DNA of 64,000 nucleotides. It comes from Ruegeria sp. HKCCD4315. Its GTDB lineage: Bacteria > Pseudomonadota > Alphaproteobacteria > Rhodobacterales > Rhodobacteraceae. The position numbers and the translations under genes are program-made. How positions within the stretch are numbered: the first letter of the stretch is position 1; each line of letters begins with the position of its first letter. Below are positions 1-8,260 of the stretch, in pieces. The notes beneath the pieces were generated by a model. That model saw only the letters and a list, made by a program, of their open reading frames with translations, made no database searches and had not been told where the DNA came from. Location: the NCBI RefSeq assembly GCF_013112245.1, contig NZ_WVRN01000001.1, positions 748,501 to 812,500 on the forward strand. Direction: 5' to 3'.

Positions 1-759
1 AGTCAGGATTTCTGCATATTCCGCTGGTTTTTCAACGCAGGGCAAATGCCCGGCCCGGCGCATCAGCTGGAACCGGGACCCCGGGATCAGATCGACGGTC
101 TCTCGCACTAGATCGGGGGGTGTTGATCCGTCTTCGCTGCCTGCAATGCCCAAGGTCGGGAGGCGCAGCCCACTCGTTGGGGTATAGAAATCGGTGCCTA
201 CAATGGCCGAGCAGCAGCCCAGATACCCTTCAGCCGGCTGGCCCACCATCATGTCGCGCCAAGGCAGGTGGTTTTGTGCGGCGCGGAAATCACGCGAAAA
301 CCAACGCTCCATCGTTGCGTCGGCCAATGCTTCGATCCCGCCTTTGCGCACGGCCTCAATCCGATCCTGCCAGACCGAAGGAGTGGCGATTTTGGCCGCC
401 GTGTTCGAAAGAACCAGACCACGGATCTGGTCCATGCGTTTCACGGCAAGACCCTGAGCAATCATCCCACCGATGGACAGGCCCACGAAAACACAGTCGC
501 GGACTTGCAGGTTATCCAACAACGCCTCTGCATCGCGTATCAATGCGCCCATCGAATACGGCGCGGGCGGCACCGATGATTGCCCGTGACCACGTTTGTC
601 GTATCGGATGATGCGCAGCCCTTGTGGCAAAAGCGGCAACACCGCGTCCCACAAGTGCAGGTTGGTACCCAAAGAATTGGCAAAGACCAAGGGCGCACCG
701 TCTGTTGGGCCGTCGATGCGGTAATTCAGTTTCACGTCGCCCAGATCAACGATCTTCAT
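1..759 (-). CDS. pcaD: 3-oxoadipate enol-lactonase (partial)
   Basis: The frame is open from the ATG at 759 down to base 1 (253 codons, no stop), so only the last few residues are missing. The protein is an alpha/beta hydrolase: an N-terminal strand region MKIVDLGDVKLNYRIDG, an oxyanion-region segment FANSLGTNLHLWD, the RYDKRGHGQS strand, a nucleophile elbow GLSIGGMIAQG, and a C-terminal AGHLPCVEKP carrying the catalytic His. This combination is typical of PcaD, which opens 3-oxoadipate enol-lactone in the beta-ketoadipate branch of protocatechuate degradation. Family members are about 260 residues. No other pca gene is visible, so they may lie before base 1. Alternative: a related alpha/beta hydrolase of another catabolic route. 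Confidence 0.8.
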   Translation of the reverse strand, partial: MKIVDLGDVKLNYRIDGPTDGAPLVFANSLGTNLHLWDAVLPLLPQGLRIIRYDKRGHGQSSVPPAPYSMGALIRDAEALLDNLQVRDCVFVGLSIGGMIAQGLAVKRMDQIRGLVLSNTAAKIATPSVWQDRIEAVRKGGIEALADATMERWFSRDFRAAQNHLPWRDMMVGQPAEGYLGCCSAIVGTDFYTPTSGLRLPTLGIAGSEDGSTPPDLVRETVDLIPGSRFQLMRRAGHLPCVEKPAEYAEILT

Positions 760-820
760 GACTGGCTTCCTTGTCGCCATGACCTTTTGGGGTGCAACAT
801 GCACATCTAGTGCAGCCCTG

Positions 821-1795
821 TCAGGTCAGGAATTCCAACGCCCTGGAAAATACTGCCGGATCGACATTGCCGCCAGATGCAACAACGATCACGTCATCGC
901 CTTCGATCTGGTCGCCCCGGAACAGGGCCGAGGCCAGGGCCACCGCGCCGCCGGGTTCCAGTACGATCTTGAGACGCAGGAAGGCAAGCGCCATGGCGCG
1001 CAAGGCTTCTTCTTCGGTGACAGACAAGCCTGGACCGCACAGGCGGTTGAGAATCGGAAACGTGATGTTTCCGGGTTGCGGTGTCAGAATGGCGTCGCAG
1101 ATGTTGCCTGAAGCTGCGTTGTTGTTTTCAATCTGCCCTGAGGCCAGCGAGCGTTTGACGTCATCGAACCCCTCTGGCTCACAAGGGCGCGCGCGCAGGT
1201 TCGGCGCATGTTTTTCCAGGGCCAGAGCGATGCCCGAGGTCAGGCCGCCCCCGCCGCAACAGACCAGCACGTCTGCCTGAGTGACGCCCAGATACGCTGC
1301 CTGACCGGCGATTTCAAGGCCGGTGGTGCCTTGGCCTGCAATAACCAGAGGTTCGTCAAAAGGTCGGATCAGGGTCAGTCCGCGCTCCGCCGCGATGGCT
1401 TCGCCAATTTCTTCGCGCTTTTCATTCGCACGGTCATACAGAACAACTTCGGCCCCAAGCGCGCGGGTGTTTTCGATCTTCAACTGAGGGGCGTCCGACG
1501 GCATAACGATAACCGAAGAAATGCCGTGCTTTGATGCCGCCATTGCAACGCCTTGTGCGTGGTTGCCCGAGGAATACGCAATCACACCGCGCTGACGTTC
1601 GGCTTGTTCCAGTGCCGAAATCGCGGACCAGGCCCCGCGAAACTTGAAGCTGCCGGTATGTTGCAGACATTCCGGTTTGACCAAAATCCGACGTCCGGCG
1701 AGATTGTCGAGAAATGGAGAAGACAAGATCGGTGTCTTTCGGATGTGTCCGTTCAGCCGTTCTGCTGCGGCTTCGATCATCTCGATTGTGCTCAT
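821..1795 (-). CDS. PLP-dependent threonine/serine dehydratase-like enzyme
   Basis: This 324-residue fold-type II PLP enzyme resembles catabolic threonine dehydratase, serine racemase and hydroxyaspartate ammonia-lyase. The PLP lysine is K51 in GSFKFRGA, the phosphate-binding glycine loop is CCGGGGLTSG, and the substrate-loop motif SSGNHAQGVA is present. There is no C-terminal ACT domain, so it is the short catabolic type rather than biosynthetic IlvA. Its ATG overlaps the stop of the upstream alpha/beta hydrolase by four bases (ATGA), so the two are probably translationally coupled. Substrate cannot be fixed from sequence: L-threonine, serine or 3-hydroxyaspartate are all possible. Confidence 0.85.
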   Translation of the reverse strand: MSTIEMIEAAAERLNGHIRKTPILSSPFLDNLAGRRILVKPECLQHTGSFKFRGAWSAISALEQAERQRGVIAYSSGNHAQGVAMAASKHGISSVIVMPSDAPQLKIENTRALGAEVVLYDRANEKREEIGEAIAAERGLTLIRPFDEPLVIAGQGTTGLEIAGQAAYLGVTQADVLVCCGGGGLTSGIALALEKHAPNLRARPCEPEGFDDVKRSLASGQIENNNAASGNICDAILTPQPGNITFPILNRLCGPGLSVTEEEALRAMALAFLRLKIVLEPGGAVALASALFRGDQIEGDDVIVVASGGNVDPAVFSRALEFLT

Positions 1796-2622
1796 GCGGC
1801 GTTCTTCAATACCTTTTGTATGAGATCCAAAGATTGGGGTTCGTTCAGAAACGGAACATGCCCACGATCGGGAACTTCGGTTGAGATCAAGCCCGGATGG
1901 CGGTCGTGCATTTCAGCTACCGTTTCGGTGCTCAGAACGTCCGAGTTCGCCCCTCGGATAACGCCCGTCGGAATGTCGCGCAGGGCTTCAAAGAACATCC
2001 AAAGATCAGGTGTCGCCCCGCTTGCGGCCTGTTCGATCAGTGCCTTTCGCAGTGCCGGATCGTAGCGTAGCGCCAACCCATCCTCGTGTTTTTCGTACTG
2101 AATTTCGGCCTGCATCCGCCAGGTTTCCAGGGAAACGCCGGGGAATTGAGGCTCCATTACCTGTTTCAGTGTCAAAGCGGCCTCATCATAGGTTTGCGCA
2201 GTCGGTTGCGTGCCCACATAGGCCATGATCTTGGCAATACCGGATGTTTCGATGACAGGTCCAACATCGTTCAGGATCACCCCGGCCAGCCGCTCGGGAT
2301 GGCTTGCGGCCAGGGCCATGGCGATCAGACCACCCCGCGAGGTGCCCAGAACGAATGTCTTCTCGATCCCCAGTACATCCAGCAGTTCGATCGCGTCATG
2401 CGATTCACGAAGGATGTTGTAGTTCATGAAATCGGGATCATAGTCCGACCGGCCACGCCCTCTGTAATCCGTCGCAATCATGCGCAGGTCAGCGGCATGA
2501 GGGGCAAAAAACGAAAAGTCGCGGCTGTTTCGGGTCAGCCCGGCCAGACACAAAAGCGGCGTGCCCGTGCCCGTTTCCTCAAAGTAGATGCGCTTGCCGT
2601 CCGTGGTTGTGAAGTTTGACAT
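1792..2622 (-). CDS. alpha/beta hydrolase
   Basis: A 276-residue alpha/beta hydrolase with the oxyanion-hole region LLCLAGLTRNSRDF, the strand YRGRGRSDYD, the nucleophile elbow GTSRGG (Ser inside), and a C-terminal DRGHVPFLNEP with the catalytic His. I chose the ATG at 2622, which shares one base with the stop of the upstream HAD gene (TGATG); a TTG one codon earlier is less likely. It is the middle gene of a tight minus-strand trio and overlaps the next gene by ATGA. The substrate is unknown: candidates are lactones, esters or C-C bonds in a catabolic pathway. Confidence 0.85.
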   Translation of the reverse strand: MSNFTTTDGKRIYFEETGTGTPLLCLAGLTRNSRDFSFFAPHAADLRMIATDYRGRGRSDYDPDFMNYNILRESHDAIELLDVLGIEKTFVLGTSRGGLIAMALAASHPERLAGVILNDVGPVIETSGIAKIMAYVGTQPTAQTYDEAALTLKQVMEPQFPGVSLETWRMQAEIQYEKHEDGLALRYDPALRKALIEQAASGATPDLWMFFEALRDIPTGVIRGANSDVLSTETVAEMHDRHPGLISTEVPDRGHVPFLNEPQSLDLIQKVLKNAA

Positions 2623-3308
2623 CAAAGCCCTGCGAGTTTTGGGATTGTGGTTAAATCGGACAGCACATGGGCTGGTGTCCAGGGCAGGCGGTCCATCGGT
2701 TCACCGATCCGGTTGACCCACGCAGTGACGAAACCGTACCCGCTGGCACCTGCCGCATCCCAACCGTTTGAGCTGACGAACAGAACCTCGTCACGGGCGC
2801 AGTCAAACCGTTTCTGGACCAGATCATACACGCGGGCATGGGGTTTGAAGACACCTACACTCTCAACCGACAGAACATCGTCCAGCACATCGCCGATTCC
2901 CGCAGACTGCACAGCGCCGTCCAGCATGGGGGGCGAACCGTTGGACAGGATCGCCGTTTGCAACCCGCCTTCTTTGAGCGCTTTCAACATGTCGGGAACT
3001 TCGGGGTAGGCTTGCAACTCCCAATAAAGATCAAGCAGACGTTGGCGTAGTTTCTGGTCGCCTTGCAGTCCAGCGGCGTCCAGCGCCCAATCCAGCCCGT
3101 CCTGAGTGACATCCCAAAAATCGGTATGGGCATCCGCCACTGCGCGCAGCCAGGTGTATTGCAATTGCTTCAGGCGCCAATGCCCCGCGACTGTTGGCCA
3201 TTTGTCCTTGAGGGCTTCAAATCCCGGTTCGTCGGCAGCCTGGCGGGCAGCGGCTGCAACGTCAAAAAGTGTTCCGTAAGCATCGAAGACACAGGTGGTG
3301 ATCGGCAT
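2622..3308 (-). CDS. haloacid dehalogenase type II (HAD superfamily)
   Basis: A 228-residue HAD hydrolase. Motif I is VFDAYGTLFD with the nucleophile Asp, motif II is LSNGSP, motif III includes the Lys of GVFKPHARVY, and SSNGWDAAGA supplies the acidic motif IV. The FDAYGTLFD and SSNGWDAAGA signatures are those of (S)-2-haloacid dehalogenases, which replace a halogen by hydroxyl with inversion. The start at 3308 has AGGAGG about six bases upstream; a longer reading from 3341 would swallow this site. It heads a translationally coupled group with the hydrolase and dehydratase. Whether the natural substrate is halogenated is not shown by sequence. Confidence 0.85.
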   Translation of the reverse strand: MPITTCVFDAYGTLFDVAAAARQAADEPGFEALKDKWPTVAGHWRLKQLQYTWLRAVADAHTDFWDVTQDGLDWALDAAGLQGDQKLRQRLLDLYWELQAYPEVPDMLKALKEGGLQTAILSNGSPPMLDGAVQSAGIGDVLDDVLSVESVGVFKPHARVYDLVQKRFDCARDEVLFVSSNGWDAAGASGYGFVTAWVNRIGEPMDRLPWTPAHVLSDLTTIPKLAGL

Positions 3309-3434
3309 GTGATCCTCCTCTGATCGCGCGGAGTTTGGCACAACAACGAGGGGGGTGAAAGAGCCAAGGGTTTACAACATTGTGTCAGGCTCTAGGGTTG
3401 GCCGCTCAATCCTGTAAAACGGCCGGAGGCCACG

Positions 3435-3863
3435 ATGACCGAAATCAAACAAGGCGACACGGTTCGCATCCACTACACCGGGACGCTGCTGGACGGCCAA
3501 ACCTTTGACAGCTCAGAGGGGCGCGATCCTTTGGAGTTTGTGGTCGGGTCTGGCCAGATTATTCCTGGCTTAGACAGTGCTATGCCCGGCCTGTCCGTGG
3601 GGGACAAAAAGCGGGTCGAGATTGCCTGTGTGGATGCCTATGGCCCCATTAATCCGGCGATGCGTCAGGAAATTCCTCGCGAAGGCATTCCCGATGACAT
3701 CCCGCTTGAGCCTGGAACGCAATTGCAAATGCAGTCACCGGATGGTCAAGCCGTACCAGTCACTGTGGTCGGTGCGAATGAAGCGACTGTAACTCTGGAC
3801 GCCAATCACCCGTTGGCTGGTCAGGATTTGATTTTTGATATCGAGGTCATGTCGATCAACTGA
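3435..3863 (+). CDS. FKBP-type peptidyl-prolyl cis-trans isomerase (SlyD-like)
   Basis: A 142-residue protein with an FKBP core: QGDTVRIHYTGTLLDGQTFDSS near the N-terminus (pattern VxxHYTGxLxDGxxFDSS), then PLEFVVGSGQIIPGLDSAMPGL and an inserted-flap region KRVEIACVDAYGP as in SlyD-type enzymes. It catalyses prolyl isomerisation and may act as a chaperone in the cytoplasm; no signal peptide is seen. It lacks the His-rich metal-binding tail of enteric SlyD. It stands alone, divergent from the HAD operon, and ends 33 bases before a convergent small gene. Confidence 0.9.
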   Translation: MTEIKQGDTVRIHYTGTLLDGQTFDSSEGRDPLEFVVGSGQIIPGLDSAMPGLSVGDKKRVEIACVDAYGPINPAMRQEIPREGIPDDIPLEPGTQLQMQSPDGQAVPVTVVGANEATVTLDANHPLAGQDLIFDIEVMSIN

Positions 3864-3873
3864 CGCACGGTTC

Positions 3874-3896
3874 GGGCCGGTATGCCGGCTCGGCCC
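3874..3896. other. GC-rich inverted repeat between convergent genes
   Basis: GGGCCG at 3874-3879 pairs with CGGCCC at 3891-3896, and a nested GCCGG/CCGGC can also form. It fills the short gap between the convergent FKBP and small membrane protein genes and may end transcription on either strand, but no run of T follows on either side. Confidence 0.35.
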
Positions 3897-4076
3897 TTAC
3901 CCGATCAGTGCTTCAAGTGCTGTGCGCACCTGCGGTTGTGTGAAAAATATGAACGCGACCAAAAGACATGTCAGCGTCAGCAGCAGAACTCTGGCACGTT
4001 GGCTGAGAAAACCGGTTTTCTTCCGGGTTTGCGTCGCACGTGCGTTATTCGCAATGATTTGATCTAGCTTGCTCAT
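3897..4076 (-). CDS. small single-span membrane protein
   Basis: A 59-residue ORF, too short for confident family assignment. The first 28 residues are basic and polar (MSKLDQIIANNARATQTRKK...), followed by one strongly hydrophobic segment, VLLLTLTCLLVAFIFF, and a short tail. This predicts one transmembrane helix with a cytoplasmic N-terminus under the positive-inside rule. It lies downstream of fabI in the same direction, with an imperfect Shine-Dalgarno GCAGGA before the ATG and a long hairpin in the 58-base gap. Function unknown; a longer reading upstream would overlap fabI and is unlikely. Confidence 0.6.
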   Translation of the reverse strand: MSKLDQIIANNARATQTRKKTGFLSQRARVLLLTLTCLLVAFIFFTQPQVRTALEALIG

Positions 4077-4084
4077 ATCGAATT

Positions 4085-4123
4085 CCTGCCGCCCAAAGAT
4101 GGTGAAATCTTGGCAGCGGCAGG
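4085..4123 (-). other. long hairpin between fabI and the small membrane gene
   Basis: On the minus strand the transcript would read CCTGCCGC, two unpaired bases, CCAAGAT, a six-base loop, ATCTTTGG, GCGGCAGG: about 15 paired bases with two small bulges. There is no T run after it, so it is not a standard terminator. Its 3' arm overlaps the GCAGGA that precedes the ATG at 4076, so it could influence translation of the small gene or protect the 3' end of the fab mRNA. Confidence 0.6.
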
Positions 4124-4134
4124 GAAAGATATGG

Positions 4135-4926
4135 TCACATGGATTCGGGCTGAGGCATCCCAAGAACGTGGAAACCACCATCGACGCGGATGATTTCACC
4201 CGACGTGCAAGCGCCCGCATCAGATGTGAGGTAAACCGCAGTTCCGCCCACGGCCTCCAACGTCGCATTAGAACGCATTGGAGCGTTCTGGTCGCAAAAT
4301 TTGTAGGTCTTGCGCGCACCGCCGATGGCTGCTCCGGCAAGAGTTCTCATTGGTCCCGGAGAAATAGCGTTCACACGGATCCCGTCAGGGCCAAGGTCGT
4401 TGGCCAGATAGCGCGTTGCCGATTCCAGAGCCGCCTTGGCAACCCCCATGACGTTGTAATTAGGTACAACGCGGTTTGATCCTTGATAGGTCAGGGTCAG
4501 CAGCGAGCCGCCATTGTCCTTCATCATCGGATAGGCGCGGCGCGCCACTTCGATGAAAGAATATGCCGAGACGTCCATTGAATGTTTAAAATTCGCCCGT
4601 GTGGTATTCAGAAACCGGCCGGTCAGCTCGGACTTGTCCGAATATGCGATGGCATGGACAACGAAATCGATGGTGGGCCAGCGCTGGGCCAGCTCGCCGA
4701 ATGCACGATCCAGCGAATCGTCATCGGTAACATCTGCGTCGACCATGAAGTCGCTGCCAAGGCTTTGGGCCAAAGGCTCGAGCCGTTTACCGAATGCCTC
4801 GCCCTGGTAGGTGAATGCCAGTTCTGCGCCCGCCTCGTGCATGGCCTTGGCAATGCCCCACGCGATTGAGCGGTCATTGGCCACGCCCATGATCAGGCCG
4901 CGTTTACCCTTAAGAAGATCCGACAT
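4135..4926 (-). CDS. fabI: enoyl-[acyl-carrier-protein] reductase (NADH)
   Basis: A 263-residue SDR-type enoyl-ACP reductase, the last reductive step of fatty acid elongation. The nucleotide-binding start is KGKRGLIMGVANDRSIAWG. The catalytic pair of the FabI family, Tyr-x6-Lys, is seen as YNVMGVAKAALE, and NAISPGPMRTLA follows. The preferred start is the ATG at 4926; a GTG at 4935 that overlaps the fabB stop (GTGA) would add three residues and would couple the two genes. Third gene of fabA-fabB-fabI, a common alphaproteobacterial operon that makes and then reduces unsaturated intermediates. Confidence 0.95.
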   Translation of the reverse strand: MSDLLKGKRGLIMGVANDRSIAWGIAKAMHEAGAELAFTYQGEAFGKRLEPLAQSLGSDFMVDADVTDDDSLDRAFGELAQRWPTIDFVVHAIAYSDKSELTGRFLNTTRANFKHSMDVSAYSFIEVARRAYPMMKDNGGSLLTLTYQGSNRVVPNYNVMGVAKAALESATRYLANDLGPDGIRVNAISPGPMRTLAGAAIGGARKTYKFCDQNAPMRSNATLEAVGGTAVYLTSDAGACTSGEIIRVDGGFHVLGMPQPESM

Positions 4927-4931
4927 CACTT

Positions 4932-6161
4932 TCACCCGTTATACTTTGACAGAATCATGGACCCGTTGGTGCCGCCAAAGCCGAAGCTGTTGGTCATGAC
5001 ACTGTCCAGTCCTGCGTTTTCAACCACTTCGGTCGCAATTTCACCGGGCTGGATGCCCTCGGCAAGCGTGTCGACATTGATCGACGGCGTAATGAAATCA
5101 TGATCCAACATCAGCAGGCAGAAGATCGCTTCGAGCGCGCCCGCCGCCCCTTGCGCGTGGCCAGTCATCGACTTTGTTGACGAAATAGGTGGCACGCTAC
5201 CTTCGCCAAAGATGCGGCGCACGGCTTCAACCTCACCCACGTCGCCGACAGGGGTCGAGGTGCCGTGGGCATTGATGTAGTCCACTTTGCGGCCTTCGGG
5301 CAGAGTGCCAAGCGCCAGACGCATTGCACGCTCACCGCCTTCACCGGACGGGGCCACCATGTCATGGCCGTCCGAAGTTGCCGCGTATCCGGTGACCTCG
5401 GCGTAGATCTTTGCGCCACGCGCCAGCGCGTGCTCTAGATCCTCCAGCACGACGATGCCGCCGCCGCCTGAAATCACAAACCCATCGCGGTTTTCATCAA
5501 ACGCGCGCGAGGCTTTGTCCGGAGTGTCGTTGTATTTCGAGGACATCGCGCCCATCGCGTCAAACAGGCACGAGAGTGTCCAGTCCAGTTCTTCGCCGCC
5601 GCCAGCAAACATCACGTCCTGCTTGCCCAACATGATCTGTTCCGCCGCATTGCCGATGCAATGCAGAGACGTCGAGCAGGCCGAAGTGATCGAATAGTTG
5701 ATGCCCTTGATCTTGAACGCCGTAGCCAGGTTTGCCGAAATCGTCGAGCACATGCATTTCGGCACTGCAAACGGCCCAATCCGCTTGGTTGCACCAGTTT
5801 TCAGAACGGTTTGATGTGCCGTCAGCATCGCACTGGTCGACGGGCCGCCCGAACCAGCGACCAGACCGGTGCGTGGGTTCACAACCTGTTCTTCGGTCAG
5901 GCCAGCGTCTGCAATCGCCTGGCTCATGGCGATGTGGGCATAAGCGGCGCCCGGGCCCATAAAGCGCAAAGTACGCTTGTCCACATGCTGGGTCACGTCG
6001 ATCTTGAGCGTTCCGGCAATCTGGCTGCGAAAACCATGTTCGACCATCTGCTCGTTGGCCTCGATCCCGGATTTGCCTGCTTTGAGCGAGGCCAGAACCT
6101 CTTCGGCATTGTTCCCGATGGAGGAGACGACCCCCAGACCGGTGACGACGACGCGACGCAT
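4932..6161 (-). CDS. fabB: 3-oxoacyl-ACP synthase I (beta-ketoacyl-ACP synthase)
   Basis: A 409-residue condensing enzyme. The nucleophile is the Cys in SITSACSTSLH; the two catalytic histidines are in NAHGTSTPVGD and STKSMTGHAQGA; the C-terminal glycine-rich NSFGFGGTNGS is present. Length matches FabB (about 405). It elongates the cis-3-decenoyl-ACP made by FabA, committing acyl chains to unsaturated fatty acids. It lies 48 bases downstream of fabA and touches fabI, consistent with one transcript. Confidence 0.95.
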   Translation of the reverse strand: MRRVVVTGLGVVSSIGNNAEEVLASLKAGKSGIEANEQMVEHGFRSQIAGTLKIDVTQHVDKRTLRFMGPGAAYAHIAMSQAIADAGLTEEQVVNPRTGLVAGSGGPSTSAMLTAHQTVLKTGATKRIGPFAVPKCMCSTISANLATAFKIKGINYSITSACSTSLHCIGNAAEQIMLGKQDVMFAGGGEELDWTLSCLFDAMGAMSSKYNDTPDKASRAFDENRDGFVISGGGGIVVLEDLEHALARGAKIYAEVTGYAATSDGHDMVAPSGEGGERAMRLALGTLPEGRKVDYINAHGTSTPVGDVGEVEAVRRIFGEGSVPPISSTKSMTGHAQGAAGALEAIFCLLMLDHDFITPSINVDTLAEGIQPGEIATEVVENAGLDSVMTNSFGFGGTNGSMILSKYNG

Positions 6162-6209
6162 AAGCGTACTCCTGTATTTCGTTTTCAGTGACGTGTCCGA
6201 TAGCTGGGG

Positions 6210-6719
6210 TTAGCTTTCCGACAGTGCAACCTTCATATCTTTTACCTGATAAATTACTTCGCCGTCGGCTTCGACCCGGCCATCCGCCACACCCATGGTC
6301 AGGCGGCGGGTTTGAACGGCTTTGGTGAAGTCGACATAATATGTCAGCATCTTGCGATCCGGGCGGACCATTCCGGTCAGTTTGACTTCGCCCACGCCCA
6401 GCGCATAGCCGCGTCCCTGCCAGCCGCGCCAGCCCAGATTGAAGCCGGTCAACTGCCAAAGGCCGTCAAGGCCTAAACAACCGGGCATGATCGGGTTGCC
6501 CGGGAAATGGCAATCAAAGAACCAAAGGTCAGGCGTGATGTCGAACTCGGCCACAACATGGCCTTTCCCATGCGCACCGCCATCGCCTGAGATATCGGTG
6601 ATCCGGTCCATCATCAGCATCGGCGGGGCAGGCAACTGCGCGTTGCCGGGACCGAATAATTCGCCGCGGGCGCATTTGAGCAGATCATCTTTGTCAAAAC
6701 TGCTAGGGAACTGGGCCAT
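6210..6719 (-). CDS. fabA: 3-hydroxydecanoyl-ACP dehydratase/isomerase
   Basis: A 169-residue hotdog-fold enzyme. The active-site segment [19 protein letters not shown] holds the catalytic His, and the Asp of LGLDGLWQ matches the FabA catalytic acid; this separates it from FabZ, which has Glu and is shorter. It dehydrates 3-hydroxydecanoyl-ACP and isomerises the double bond, the branch point to unsaturated fatty acids. First gene of the minus-strand fabA-fabB-fabI set, divergent from irr across a 171-base gap that should hold both promoters. Confidence 0.95.
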   Translation of the reverse strand: MAQFPSSFDKDDLLKCARGELFGPGNAQLPAPPMLMMDRITDISGDGGAHGKGHVVAEFDITPDLWFFDCHFPGNPIMPGCLGLDGLWQLTGFNLGWRGWQGRGYALGVGEVKLTGMVRPDRKMLTYYVDFTKAVQTRRLTMGVADGRVEADGEVIYQVKDMKVALSES

Positions 6720-6839
6720 TCTGCCGCCTTTCCTGCCGGGGGTCTGTCTTTACATCTGGCCTCGTCTATCACCCGTTTGCAAGGTCCTGCAAGAGTGGTG
6801 GCCCACATCATGTTGTGTACGCACCTAACTTTGCGAATG

Positions 6840-6855
6840 AATTTCATTTGAAATT
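6840..6855. promoter_or_regulatory. inverted repeat overlapping the irr -35 box
   Basis: AATTTC at 6840-6845 and GAAATT at 6850-6855 form perfect 6-base arms around a 4-base spacer. The right arm overlaps the proposed -35 hexamer of irr, a position where a bound repressor would block RNA polymerase. It could also act on divergent fabA. The binding protein is unknown; iron-responsive regulators (Irr itself, RirA or Fur) are reasonable guesses. Confidence 0.45.
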
Positions 6856-6877
6856 GCCAACTATGCGCCCCTATATA
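6848..6877 (+). promoter_or_regulatory. putative sigma-70 promoter of irr
   Basis: A TTGAAA hexamer (6848-6853), an 18-base spacer and TATATA (6872-6877) resemble a housekeeping promoter. Transcription would begin near 6884, very close to the ATG at 6891, which gives some weight to the second ATG at 6906 as the true start. Confidence 0.5.
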
Positions 6878-6890
6878 TAAACCAGCAACA

Positions 6891-7322
6891 ATGGGTATCG
6901 GATCGATGACACCTCAGAGCCATGAAATAGCGACGGGTTGGCTGGTAAACGCCGGCTTGCGACCTACGCGTCAGCGTGTGGCGCTGGCTGAGCTTCTTGT
7001 GGGCGACGGCCGCCATCGCCATGTCACCGCAGAAAGCCTGTTTGAGTCTGCCAAGGCAAACGGGGACGCTGTGTCTTTGGCTACGGTTTACAACACCCTT
7101 CGCGCCTTTTGTGACGCGGGTGTTCTGCAGGAAATCACAGTGGACGGTTCAAAAAGCTATTTCGACACCAATACCCACGATCACCCCCATTTTTATTGGG
7201 AAGACGAAGCGCGCCTGAGTGATGCTCCGTCGGATCAGCTTGTGATTCAGCGCTTGCCTGAAGCGCCCGAGGGCGTTGAGATTGCGTCGGTCGACGTTGT
7301 TATCCGGCTGCGCAAGAAATAG
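6891..7322 (+). CDS. irr: Fur-family transcriptional regulator Irr (iron response regulator)
   Basis: A 143-residue Fur-superfamily protein: winged helix with LRPTRQRVALAELL and the recognition-helix region SLATVYNTLRAFCDAG, then a dimerisation half with NTHDHPHFYWED. The His-rich HDHPH segment matches the Irr haem/metal region, and the Cys pairs of zinc-binding Fur are absent. The N-terminal haem-regulatory Cys-Pro motif of Bradyrhizobium Irr is also absent. Irr represses or activates iron and haem genes when iron is scarce. It sits head-to-head with fabA-fabB-fabI, as in many rhizobia and Rhodobacterales. An ATG five codons in (6906) is an alternative start. Confidence 0.85.
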   Translation: MGIGSMTPQSHEIATGWLVNAGLRPTRQRVALAELLVGDGRHRHVTAESLFESAKANGDAVSLATVYNTLRAFCDAGVLQEITVDGSKSYFDTNTHDHPHFYWEDEARLSDAPSDQLVIQRLPEAPEGVEIASVDVVIRLRKK

Positions 7323-7326
7323 GGCG

Positions 7327-8223
7327 TCAAACCTGTTTCAATCCTTCCTTTAAAACGCGTTCGGCCTGATTAACTGTTGGGTCAGCCGGGCCTGTGCCGT
7401 GTCGTGCCATAACCACGGATTCGGCGGCGTCCGGGTCGGTGATCGGAACGCCGACCAATCGCCGGTTGTCATAACTTACAGGGCTGGGCGGGCTGGCGTA
7501 ACTGATTCCGATTCCCTCGCCATGCGCGGCAAGACTGCGTTGAATTTCCAGCGACGCTGCCCGGTGCGCGACTGTAGGGCGCAGACCCATGCGGCGAAAC
7601 AGACCCAGGATGTGCTGCGCCGAAAGCCCTTCGGTCGACAGGATCAGAGGGTGCGCTGCGATGTCGGTCAGGGCAACGCCATCCGTTGACGCAAGCGGAT
7701 GATCTGGCGGCATCAACGCCTTTGGCCTGCTGTCAAACAACTTTGTTCGGGTAAACCCGGCGTCCATGGTCAAATCGTAGGTGATCGCAATGTCGATCTG
7801 GCCGTCGATCAAGCCGTTAAGAAGCCCTTCGAAAGACGCGGCGACATAGGAAATCGCGACATTTGGGAAAGCGACGCGCAAATGATGCAGGGCAGGGGCC
7901 AATAGGAACGGGGCAAGGTCTGTGAAGCAGCCCAATGTGAATTGCGTCATTCCCGGCATGGGTGATTCTGAGGTTTCGATTCGCGCAGCGGCGTTCAGCA
8001 AAGCCTCGGCCTGTTCAATAAACCTCCGACCCTGAGGGGTCAGGGCCATGGCCGCACCCCGGCGGCGAATGAACAGTGGGTGCCCAAGATGTTCTTCAAC
8101 CCGTGTCAGCGCGGTGGACAGGGCCGGTTGCGATACATTCAAATACTGCGCTGCTGCGGACAAGCTCCCATGGCGTCCAACCGCGCAGACATATTCGTAT
8201 TGGCGAAGGGAAATATATAACAT
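7327..8223 (-). CDS. LysR-family transcriptional regulator
   Basis: A 298-residue LTTR. The helix-turn-helix covers residues about 5-60: LRQYEYVCAVGRHGSLSAAA, then LNVSQPALSTALTRVEEHLG and HPLFIRR. The rest is a periplasmic-binding-protein-like effector domain. I chose the ATG at 8223, which gives the usual family length; the frame stays open upstream to 8328 but that would overlap the dioxygenase. It is divergent from the phytanoyl-CoA-type dioxygenase 84 bases away and is the likely regulator of that gene. The effector is unknown. Confidence 0.9.
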   Translation of the reverse strand: MLYISLRQYEYVCAVGRHGSLSAAAQYLNVSQPALSTALTRVEEHLGHPLFIRRRGAAMALTPQGRRFIEQAEALLNAAARIETSESPMPGMTQFTLGCFTDLAPFLLAPALHHLRVAFPNVAISYVAASFEGLLNGLIDGQIDIAITYDLTMDAGFTRTKLFDSRPKALMPPDHPLASTDGVALTDIAAHPLILSTEGLSAQHILGLFRRMGLRPTVAHRAASLEIQRSLAAHGEGIGISYASPPSPVSYDNRRLVGVPITDPDAAESVVMARHGTGPADPTVNQAERVLKEGLKQV

Positions 8224-8260
8224 GAAGTTATTTATAGCTTCGAAAGATATGATTTGAACA

